This document shows positions 46,269-56,952 of a DNA stretch of 64,000 nt, piece by piece. The notes below the pieces were generated by a model. The model made no database searches, was not told the origin of the DNA, and worked only from the letters and a program-made list of their open reading frames with translations. The stretch comes from Patella vulgata. Lineage: Eukaryota > Mollusca > Gastropoda > Patellidae. Each line of letters begins with the position of its first letter. Within the stretch, counting starts at the first letter, position 1. The DNA is taken from the NCBI RefSeq assembly GCF_932274485.2, contig NC_065882.2, positions 61,975,431-62,039,430 of the forward strand, read 5' to 3'. Position numbers and translations under genes: made by a program.

Positions 46269-49130
46269 TTCGCAAATCTTTGATGCTAATATTTATCGAG
46301 CGAAAAACCGTCAGTCAGAGTCAAAGAATCCAAAAATGAAAACCCGAAGAAGATCCGTTGATAAGTAACCGAGATATGGGCAATCTGAGATTATTTTTTG
46401 TCCCATCCGTAAAACACTTCATGTTTGTCAAAAATGACAAAATTTATATTTAATAAATGGATCCACAGAGAACAACCACATCTACGTTGACGAATGTTTG
46501 CACCATGTACAGTTTTGGCTGCACAAACTGACTTAATCCCCATCCAAAAATATAATAAAAACACGTGTAAAAATCCTGGAAAGAGGAATTATTGTAATTT
46601 TTTTCTTATCATATCATTGTGTTTTCTAAGTATGTTGGGTTTTTTTAAGGTGTTGTCATTTTATATATCATCTAATATCCGACACAACTTTTTATTTCTT
46701 TGGGATGTTCATATAGATAAGAATTTGAGGGGTATTTTTTTTTTGCTATACGGCCAGAATATACTATGATACCACTGGATCTAAATGAGTTGAGTTTCTA
46801 ATCTAGCTTTTCGTAAAACTCAATGGAATGTATAGCCCCCCCCCCCCAAAAAAAAAATAAAAAATAAACAAAAACATGATGAAAAGGTCAAAACACAGAT
46901 GTCGCGTCTGAACTAGTACTTTTTATGGTATTTCTAATAACCCCAAAAGAAGAGTAGTTTGATTAACTATTTCAGCCCGATAGCTAGAGTGAGTCAAAAC
47001 AAGGTCGTTTTAGGGATACTCAAAGAACACTAGCCTTCACTCAAAATTAATTTTGGGAATATGCACTAGTGTCATTTTATAAAACAACTGTTTAAAAACT
47101 TTTTAATAAAAGATTGCCGCTCTTTCTTAACAACAAAATATTTGTCTGAAAAAGATTTCTGCCGTACATGTCTACATTAGTTGCGCCAACTTTGAAATTT
47201 TGACCTTGAAATTTAATCGCTATTTTCTGAAAATTTAAATTTTGGAGATAATGTTTTATATTTTGTAAGAGCAGTATTAATCCCCGACTTAACTTACAAT
47301 GACATCCAACGTCATAGACGCACCTCGGTTTTCTTCGTTTTCAATCCTTAGTATAAACCAAGAATGTTACAATCCAATCCTACATCCGATAAATGTGGGT
47401 CAAAAATCTGTCAGGTGTAAACTGTCAGGTGTGCGTTTAGAGAAACAACAAAGATGTGAAATCGCTGTTTTATTTGATTATTCCAAAGATTTGTTATCTT
47501 TAATTTAACGGACTATTGTTTAAAAAAAATCTAAACATAACCGTTATCCTTTTCCTAGAAAATAGCCGCCCAATACTGTAAATATAAAGAAATGATAAGT
47601 AAGAGAAAAACAACAACCTACCTTATAGGACAGACAAAAAACGGCTACAGTATAAAGTATCAGAGTTACTGATATAAATAAAATTGACACAGTTTGAGTT
47701 GATATCCTTTTAAAACGCGGTCATTAATTCTATCCAAAATGTCCACAGCTTCTTTGTTTAAAAAAAAATAACTCCAAAAGAAACAAATATCCTCGATAAA
47801 CCAAATATAACGTTACGCAGTAACACAAAACAAAAACTATATATATTAGAACCTAAAGTGGCATTCATGTATAGAACGTTTGCTGTTATATTATCTACAT
47901 AATATAACCTTGCCTACGTCACGTTGCACGATTAATTTCCACCCGACTTGAATGATTTCTATTTGATAATCAATTAAACTCTTAATCTAAATCCACACCC
48001 CGCCTCTATTTATACGTCATATAACCTGTAACCTGTACGAGTTCTTATCTAGATGATATACACGCATGTATAATAAGCCGGGTAGAAAGAAATTAACTCA
48101 TTATACTGTACAAATAGTTTTAGACAGCTTATTACCTTATGTTGTAAATTGTACCATATCCATAGAGACGATAAACAATTTTTTTTTAATTGGAATGTCA
48201 TAAAATAAGTGTGGAGAAATAGCACACGAGTGCCGAAAACAAGGTGATCGTGTGCCAAATGAACATTTTGCAGCGAGCAATTAGTTATTTTACAAAGACC
48301 TAAGGTGTAAAAAAAGAAAAAAAAAGAAGAGAAAATGGTGTACACTATGTAAAATTAAACCTCAATATCAAAATGAATTGCCTAGCAATGGCACATACGC
48401 TCACCAGTTGGTCTGTTGTTGCTGTTTTAATGTTTTGGGGGTTTGACAAGAATATCATGCAAGTTTTCTGTTTAAATTTCAAAATGTCTGAGTATGATTA
48501 CAAGGTTTCGATGACAGGGGCAATAACTCAAAGTAATTGATGGGTGACTGAATTTCAATACCTTCCAACTTTATAACTAGCCAAACCATCCAATCAAGTT
48601 TACAAAAAGACCCAGGGAGTGGTACAAAGTTTTGATTTCAAGGACAATAACTCTGCAAGTTATGCACAACTTTGAATATCGATAGGGTTCATCGAATAGT
48701 CAAAACGTAACTTAAAACTGTTAAAAACATGTAGAGTGATATATGCACGCTCCATCCTTATATGGAGTACTTGGGTAAATCCAAATAGCTTGAAATAAAA
48801 AAACTTTGATCAGTAGAGCGATTATAAAAATTATGAAGACAGGTGGACAGGGGCGACGACAATACACGACAACATTGTAATTTGTGCGCATTTAAATCTG
48901 TAAGATTCGTGAATGCATGTACCAAAGGACAAAGGGTAAAATCCCTTTTAATAATGTGTGTATAAAGCCCATTAGAAACATTTATCTTCTACATCTATGT
49001 GAAACGATATGTGTAAATATTTAGAAGACACACAAACGACCAGTTTTAGGGTGATTGGACTTTTGGATTTTATAGTATACATCTTATCGATTACTACTTA
49101 TTTTTGCTTCGTTTTAGAGATACATATAGT
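46269..49130. other. Non-coding, weak repeat traces only
   Basis: No supported gene. The block 48400-48850 ('ggggcaataactc', 'ggacaataactct', 'gctccatccttatatggag') looks like an old dispersed repeat, but I could not find a partner in the window. Confidence 0.4.
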
Positions 49131-49133
49131 GAT

Positions 49134-49136
49134 ACC

Positions 49137-49167
<31 letters not shown>

Positions 49168-49170
49168 ACT
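49134..49170 (+). repeat. Poly-C followed by CA repeat
   Basis: About 18-20 C bases followed directly by (CA)n. Confidence 0.9.
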
Positions 49171-50099
49171 CTCCCTCCAAGGAAAAAGCCATATACCCTG
49201 AACGTATTAAATTCCATTCATTTCGGCATTATAGCATATTTTCAAAATTAGTTTAACAAGGTGTGACATTATTTTGAATTTAAACTTTCAGATAATGGTA
49301 AATAAGACTGATTTTCATATTATGTATCAATGAATGGTGTGGTGTTAAATCTGGTACTTCTCCTTTATAACATTTAAGAAGGCTGGTTATATATTACGCA
49401 TCAATGAAAATAATCAATTTCTGATTCAAAGTATACATGGTTTAATTAAATAGACCGTCTAAATCCAAGGGTGAGCTTAAAGTGTTGAATAGAACAGCAC
49501 TTTACGAGGTATTGTGTGGAGGTATTAATCCACGGTTTACAAGGAATTAACTGACATATTCAAATCAAAACATATCTATATTAAAGTAAATGAATAACTA
49601 ACATAATGTACAACCAGTTTTAAACTATATATTATATATCCATCCATTTTATTATTTATTACTCCTGTATTGTAACCCTATAATATATATAATAAAACAA
49701 GGCATGACAGTGGGCCCATAATACACGTCGTTGTATAAATCCGTTAGTCTTTCTCTGGATGAATAGTCAATAGATTTTGTTTCATAAAAAAGGTTGGACG
49801 ACCGATGATTCTTTAGGGTAGGCCCTAAATAAATGGTGAGAAAAATAGTATAGTCAGTCTGATACCTAAATCCTTTCCGAAATACGCCCATAGCAACGCT
49901 CGTCTTCATAACAATATTCAAAGATACATTAGTTAAGAGTTTAATAAAGAGTTTGCCATTCTTGTTATAATAATTTAAAAAAAATGATAAAAAAAGAAAA
50001 TATTGAAAATTTCATTCAAATTACTTCATTATCAGCCAAGTTATCATTGTAGTTTTGACAGGATGTGTGCACAGTGGTAACCAAAGCACTGGTTTTATT
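49171..50099. other. Non-coding, no feature seen
   Basis: AT-rich, no supported gene or repeat. Confidence 0.45.
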
Positions 50100-50308
50100 G
50101 GGACTTAGCCTCGCTTTCCCATTTTTAAATTAAATTTTTAAATGGCGAACCGTTTTAATCTAGTTAAAATCTCGAGTATCCGAAGCCATCGAGAGTCGAT
50201 TAAGGTCTTGTTTTGTTAATAAATGTCTAATTAATAGTTTATTAAACATTTTGGGTCTAAAGAAAGACCTGCAATAGGCAGATTTAGCTCTTGCATAGTG
50301 TATGTTTA
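50100..50308 (+). repeat. Dispersed repeat, copy 2 of three
   Basis: It contains GACCTGCAATAGGCAGATTT and 'agctcttgcata' at the 3' side, and 'gcgaaccgttttaatctag', also seen inverted at 60650-60845, at the 5' side. Confidence 0.7.
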
Positions 50309-51262
50309 ATATATTACTTTGAAAACTTATGTTTACTTGTTGACCTCTATCCGGCAGTTTAGTTTTGCTTCCCAAATCCAGACGTTTGCTCCAATCGTGC
50401 TGGAAGTCGAGTATGCTTACCTTTTCTATAAAACTTGATAAGTATTAACCATTTCAGGATTTTGTATATATACTTGCATCTATTATTACCCGAGTATACA
50501 TTACCTTAACCAAAGTTTGTATATATGTGTACAGTGAAATCGATATGATATCATTCTGTGATTTAATTAGAGTTTCAAGAAAACTAATTAACATTTAATT
50601 ACCCTACATGCCATACAATAAATTATTCATGAATAAATTAATATTATATAACCTATTTCATATAATCACGTTAAATCCTAACATCTACTCGTTTTCTAAA
50701 CCCAATATTACACGATGTTCCCAAATAAGTTTTCCATAATATGTATTTGGACCAATTCGGAAACCATATTGTTAAAGCATTGTAACTTTAATATGATCTT
50801 GATATCTACTCAGGCAGTAAACTATACATTTCTGGTTTACTTTGGAGAGTAAATAAAAACAAATTTCTTATCTTTGTCAGTGACGTTTAAACGTACACGA
50901 CAATACAAACAGCATACATTTTTAAAGTAATAGTCTATCTAAGAAACCTTTCTATAACGCTGGTCTGTCGAATGTATTTGTTTTAGCTGTGATGTGGGAC
51001 CTTTTATTTACCCCTTAAATCCAGCTTAGCTCAATAACAATTACAATAACAATAACAATTCTCCTGGTCAGAAGAATTCAGCACTGTCTATTATGTATCT
51101 AAGACGAATTTTCTGATCAGGTGCAGCAATGATATACTTATGCATCATTGTTGTACAGATATAAGCTTTCCTTTATGATCTAGGTTTTGACAGTTTGTAA
51201 ATTTGACAAAGAACAAATGGGTAGTATTGTTATGGGATTTAGATGGTATATCGAGCAAATGA
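50309..51262. other. Non-coding, no feature seen
   Basis: AT-rich, no supported gene or repeat. Confidence 0.45.
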
Positions 51263-51613
51263 CAGTGGTTCTCCACCATTTTTTGCTAACGGCACACCTT
51301 GGAACACATAAAAAAAATAGTGGCACACCTGGCTAAATATATATGAAAAATATTTGAATTCAGCAAAATAAAAACATGACAAGTCATAGACGGCATACAA
51401 GCGTAGACACAGACTAGTCATGGACACATAATGACTCTAACTGAATAAAGAAAGACACAGCTATGAACTTACCAGTAGACACCAGTGAATACTCAATTGG
51501 GATCACGTCGTTTTTCGCATTTTCTTAGTGTGCCGTTCAAAATTGCGCGGCACATTTAGGAAGATCTCGCGGCACACGCAGGTGTGCCGCGGCACACTGG
51601 TTCAGAATCACTG
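51263..51613. mobile_element. hAT-like non-autonomous element, about 351 bp
   Basis: It begins CAGTGGTTCTCCACC and ends 'ggttcagaatcactg', a CAGTGGTTCT...-type terminus known for hAT transposons. Subterminal blocks repeat and mirror each other ('cggcacacct', 'agtggcacacct' against 'gcaggtgtgccgcggcacac'). I could not confirm the 8-bp target duplication expected for hAT, so the assignment rests on the ends. Confidence 0.6.
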
Positions 51614-52504
51614 TTATATGGGGTGCTATTGTTACGTATCGTAATAAAATAATACTTGTTAAAAGACGTCAATTACTTTTCATTTTAGTGGATAAAAATC
51701 AACCTTTCGCTTAAGTTATACCTAAATAGAATCTCCCAACCCTCACTTCAGACTTATACATTTTCTTTATTAGACAATAATTATAGAACTTACCTCATGT
51801 CGTTATAGTCCTGTACGTGTCAGTGGCATGGGCGGATTTTTTAAAAATAGCCATATCGACAGACATAAGCACAACATATTCCTAGACTGTTGTTGTTTTT
51901 ATGCTTTCTAGCGCACCCTTTTGTTTATTATACGAATCCTTGTAGGATTTCTTTTCAAGAAAACAAAGAAAATCGACAACTGTATGGTACATAGAGCAGT
52001 CTTAAGCCTTAGAGTCGGTGTCATTAATATCTAATGACTATTATTTACATCGGCTAATAAACCATGAAGCGCTATATAATCAATAACCTGTGTATAATCC
52101 ATTCATAAAGGCCAGAATAGAAATTATTGATACACAATGACACCTTTCAACCAAGTCGTTGTTTAGGGATTCAGGTGATTCTGTGCATGGAAGATATGTT
52201 CTTAGTTTGCATCGTATAATCTCCTATGCTAAATATGCACTCCGTACAAAAGCACAAAAACAAAACCGAAATACCTAACGATAGGCTTTAAACTCGTCAA
52301 CAAATTTAATTAGTAAAGATGTGGAAAGAGCGCCTCAACAATTTTTTAAAAAAATCTTTTTTAATTTCTGGACTAACATATTAATCAGTTCTATTTCAAT
52401 TATTCGGTTGCACAGGCGATCGGCCATAGGCTACTCTTGTCACGTAAAAGAGATGAATCGTTACCTTGCCATGCCACTTGACTAGATGAGAGACCTTATT
52501 ATGT
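51614..52504. other. Non-coding, no feature seen
   Basis: AT-rich, no supported gene. Confidence 0.45.
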
Positions 52505-52575
52505 AACGCCACTTAAGCCCTACTCGTATTTTTTGATATTTTTTGATATCAAAAAAGACTCGTTGTGAATTCTCT
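52505..52575. mobile_element. Remnant of the palindromic MITE at 41943
   Basis: 'cctactcgtattttttgatattttttgatatcaaaaaagactcg' and the following 'attctctatata' match the ends and flank of the 41943-42071 element with the middle deleted. Confidence 0.6.
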
Positions 52576-52740
52576 ATATATCCGGTGTGTTCAAACTGGG
52601 TGCCTGTATTATTAAACCTTATGTACATAATTTTAATTCATAATAGAGAAGGTAGTTAACCTTACTGCATTTTTATTTTAATATTTTAATTTTAATTTTT
52701 TTTAACTCTTTATTTGATCTCATTGTTGTTCTTGTTGTTT

Positions 52741-52829
52741 TTATATTGTTTTGTTATGTTTCAAGGGCAGAATTGTAAAAAGGCCTGGCCTAATTTCTTA
52801 CCCTAATAAAGATATTATTATTATTATTT
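52741..52829 (+). repeat. Retroposon 3' end with (ATT)n tail
   Basis: 'aagggcagaattgtaaaaaggcctggcctaatttcttaccc' followed by TAATAAAGATATTATTATT. The poly(A)-signal-like motif and simple-repeat tail are typical of a LINE 3' UTR. The coding part is absent. Confidence 0.5.
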
Positions 52830-53062
52830 GTTGGTGAAACTGAAAGTCGTGGCTAAGATACGTGTGTTTTAATATTATGACATATGAACACTGTTAAATA
52901 AACAGCATGAAAGATTGTATCTGAATTGGCATTTTTGAAAGCAAATAGTTCCAATAGAAAAGGTACCAATATGAGGCTGGGTGTAATATGTTTTTTTAGA
53001 AAAGAAATGAACTCCATGCTATATGCTCTTTATCGGTGGGCTACATTATTAATTGTCTAAGT

Positions 53063-53210
53063 TTCCGGCGTGGTTCCCCCTTGTCAGTGATGCAGGACGG
53101 AGGGCCTGAGACGAACGGCTGTCTAGTCGTTCGGATGGGGCGAAAAACCGAGGTCCCGTGTACACATTGGCGTACACGTAAAAGATCCCTTGACAGTTGG
53201 AATTCGATAT
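53063..53210 (+). repeat. SINE-A, middle portion
   Basis: It runs from 'ttccggcgtggttccccc' through 'gtcagtgatgcaggacggagggcctg' and GGTCCCGTGTACACATTGGC to GACAGTTGGAATTCGATAT, where it stops short of the tail. Confidence 0.8.
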
Positions 53211-53414
53211 TAATTAATTTGTAGTAGGCCTAATCATTGGCTAATTATAACCTCTGCAGTAAAAATAATTAAAATATCTAAATATTATATTTTCATTTAA
53301 ATATTCTAATGATACTGTTATATTGTTAATGATGTAAAATGTTAAAAACAGGAGAGTAAGGGCCATTTCGTATGTGAAATATCTTTATTTAACGCCCGCT
53401 TCCACCGAAGTGAA

Positions 53415-54450
53415 TGATAGATAGATAGATAGATTTTATTACATACAACCCCTTTTTTCGGGCAGCATGTAAATTATACATTACTGTCAGCATGCTAAAA
53501 ACATTATTGAGGCAGTATGTGCAAAATATAAACCAAAGTTTTGAATATATGTCATAGTCGTTTAAACTAAACGTGAAGAGGTCTTTGAATTGTTGGTTAT
53601 TTTTTTATTTTTTTTGGGGGGGGGGGGGGGGCTTATATAGAAGTTGGTGCCACATCCCTTATTTTGAAAGTCTGATGCACAAAGTTGCACACTGCTTTTG
53701 CCAGAGCAAACGGCGGGTTAAACATGTTTTCGAAAGAAAATGGATAGATTTGGGTCTGAAATGCCCCATAAACAATTGCCTTGCGGAGTTCCTCATAGCG
53801 GTTGCATTCAGTGAGAAAATGATACTCATTTTCAACTTTCTGTTGAGGGCAGTCTGTGCAAAACCGCAGATGTGCAGGTATATTCTTGTATCGCCCTCTC
53901 TCTATTTCAACGGCATGTGTGCTTAAGTTTAAGGCAGGACATAGCGGTTTTAGTTTTAAGATTTTGAACAGCTTGCAGGTAGGGCACCGTAGCATTGATA
54001 TTCTTTTTAAACCTATAAAATGTTCTTAGTTTCTGGGTATCTGAAGAGCAAAGATTGGCATAAACTTCATTGAATTTATCTTCAAGGCATTAATTAGTAA
54101 TTTCATTTGATGATGGATTGAAAGATGATAATATATTAAAAGTATTTAACAATTCAGCAATGGCTGCTGTCCAAGAGAGTTTCGGGTTAATGCACGCTAA
54201 AGTAATATCCTCTTTAAAGAAAGAAAAAAGAATTGGGTTATTTACACTGAGTTGTGGGTTGGATAGACGCTTAAAATATGAAAGCATTCTACGATACACA
54301 TCAACTTGTTGCGGGAATATTTGGGCTTCGGCTAAGCAGCCAATATTTGATGCCTTTGTAGGTTGCGCTAAAATGGGTTTTCAAATTTTTATGGTGATTT
54401 TATTTAAGTCTAATTTATCCCATGATATGCCAGACAAGTGCTTCGCCTGA
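53415..54450 (-). mobile_element. LINE remnant, 3' end of ORF2 and 3' UTR
   Basis: The minus strand 53995-53633 encodes LCPALNLSTHAVEIERGRYK, NIPAHLRFCTDC and VENEYHFLTECNRYEELR, the cysteine/histidine-bearing C-terminal region seen after the reverse transcriptase in CR1/Jockey-like LINEs. Upstream, 54299-54090 holds RMLSYFKRLSNPQLSVNNPI, which belongs to the same region in another frame. The 3' end reads AATAAAATCTATCTATC, so the tail is (ATCT)n. Frames are broken, and the element lacks the reverse transcriptase and endonuclease, so it is 5'-truncated and dead. Confidence 0.75.
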
Positions 54451-55599
54451 CGTGGTTTTCGATATAACGGTTTTGTATTGCAGGGGAACCAACTCCATTT
54501 AGTGATAAAACTCTTCTTTGATGAAGATAGACATTATCCCTTTTCCGGAATGACAGCCAATAGAAAAGCCATATTTTGTTATGGCGCCAATGAGAAATAC
54601 TTAGCGGTAATTTTGTAGTATTTATTGGTTGTAATAAATGGTAAATTGGTTAAAAGAAAGGTAATTAAAACGAGAAAATACCGTATTTTTCCATGCAGAC
54701 GAGGTAGAATTCGCAAAATTCAACTCCATGGGGCAGAATCGAGACAAAACCGTACCGGACGGACGAAGAAGAGTTGCATCGATTGAGAAACTGTCTAATT
54801 TTGAGCTTAATGAAGTTAATGAAACTCTAAAAGATAGCATAAGACTAATTATTAATAAATTATATGGTTGGTAGGTGGGAGGGGGCAAATATTTCCCAAT
54901 ATGTCATTTGTTTAAAAAATGGCTAGACCTACGGTACGGTACTCTAACAAAAAATCCGCCCACTCCCCCCATATGAATTCCGAAAAATTAAAGGAAATAG
55001 GGTTTAATCAGATGGGGGTCATTCGGGTGAATTATAATCTTTTATTATCCAGAGTATAGGCCCCTTCAGAGTATAGGCCTACAGAGTAAAGGTCTCATGA
55101 GATGAGAACGAAAACAGACTATACTAAGTTTACTATTATTACAGATATCGAGCATAAGCATAGGGATTAGGGATAGCAATAGAGAGTAGCATTACTTTCA
55201 GGTCCCTCCTCATTTCGGACTCAACACAGAAGACCTTTCGGACACACTCACACAGTTTGACGACTGTTTGGACTGAACTTGGTGACATTTCGGACTCAGT
55301 CTGGGACGATTTTATACTCAGATGAATAATTAAAAGACTTGAAAATTTGTGTGATATGGTAATACTAACACTAACAGCTGTTTTTTTTTTTTGTCTTATG
55401 TGAAGCTGATAGTTGTCTTTTGTTCTATTTAATTGATTGGCAATTGTTGAGACCGCTACCGGTAATAAAGAATTAACACTGCTTGTTCTACATATAGGCC
55501 TATTTTATTTTGTTTCATCGACGAGTATTGAACTTGCCAATAAAATATTGTTGAAAATTTGTGTATAACTGTATATTTAGTAATTCTTCAATGTTTTTA
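54451..55599. other. Unassigned, with two coding-like frames
   Basis: A plus-strand frame at 54665-54868 (RENTVFFHADEVEFAKFNSM onward, ending INKLYGW and TAG) and one near 54520-54625 (DEDRHYPFSGMTANRKAIF...) look more protein-like than their surroundings. No splice structure or family can be assigned; they may be a decayed mobile element or unrecognised exons. The rest is AT-rich. Confidence 0.3.
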
Positions 55600-56900
55600 T
55601 ACGTCCACATTTTCATGAATATGGGATCGTAACTTTCTGAATTATGGCCCTTGATTGTACGAAATATTGCATTTTTAGCTTACGCTCCCTCTAGAGGTCA
55701 CAAGTTTTATCCGATTGAAAAAAACGTTTGAATATATCACTGTTACACCCTAATGATGGCTAAGTTCGAATTTCATGAAAATGGGACCAAAGTACTGGAC
55801 AAAATGGCTGCCCCTTCGTACGCAAATAGTGTAAATATGGTATATCAAGGTTGTGGACCCAGAAGTCACAATTTTGACAATTTTGATTCGATTTTGATGA
55901 AACTTGAAATCTGTCTTTATAACCCAAAGATCTTGGTTCTTTTCGATATTCGTGCATATATATATTATCGGATTGTAACTTCCTGAATTATGGCCCTTGA
56001 TTGTACAAAAATCACTTTTTTTTAGCTTGATCTCTATCCATCATTTGCAAAATGTTGACGTGTCTTGCCTGGCAGCCGCTGTTCTTTTACATGCTAATGT
56101 TTTTGATAATTTTGAAAGCCCAAATGTCTTTTATGTAAGTCAAAAAAATAATTACTTTAGGGGACGATGGGTCTATGTAAGATCAAAACATGATAATGAA
56201 AGGTATTTTCCCAGTCATTATCAGCCGATGGCGTGATCCAAATGAATTTAGAATTGTCTAGTAAGTCAGAAATTTTGCAGAAATATATTGTAGATTCATA
56301 TCATGCAAAATTGCAATCAAGCCTGAAAATAGGGAGTGGTTAGGCTACTTGCCATCCGGTCTGGTGGTGGGTATCCTTGAAGTCATTTGCCATCGAAATT
56401 AAAGAATTAACCTATATTGTTCTAAGGGTATCATTCTAGGATAACGTACTCACCATTTTATGTATACTTACATAGATATACTCAACTAGCTGATACTGTC
56501 TCCTTAGCATGTTTGAATTTCCTGAAAATCAGACCTAAACTTCCCATCAAAATGATCATCCCCCCCTTTTTGCAATTAGTGTAAAAGTATGTAATACCAA
56601 GGTTGTGGGCCCTCTTTATCCTATTTTAATGAAACTTCGAGATTTGGAATGTAGATTATAGCTCGAGATTGTACTTAAAATCACGTTTTTAGCTTGTAGA
56701 AACTCTAGAGGTCACAGTTTTTATCTGATTTTGATGACACTTAAACATATATGGTTATATCCCGAAGATGAAGATCTCGTTTCCTTTCGATATTGATATG
56801 TCGTATCATAACCTCCTGACTTATTGGTCCTAATTGTATGGAAAATCACTTTATTATCTTGTTCTTTTTCCATCTTTTGCAAAATGTGGACATATCTTGC
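55600..56900. repeat. Degenerate long tandem repeat upstream of ESCO
   Basis: Blocks recur in the same order: 'cgatattcatatgt(a)tcg..taacttcctgaattatggcccttgattgta', 'aaaatcac..tttttagctt', 'ctctagaggtcaca', 'tttatccgattttgatgaaactt' and 'tttgcaaaatgt(g/t)gacgtatcttgcc'. They are seen at about 55610-55740, 55860-56080 and 56630-56915. Units are partial and diverged. Confidence 0.6.
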
Positions 56901-56952
56901 CATGGCAACTGGTTGTTAACAATTATAATTTATTTAATTTTTAGAGTTCAGT

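Noticed and set aside
46494-46769. 91-codon frame
   Set aside because: AT-rich chance frame with long hydrophobic and Phe runs and no splice or promoter context.
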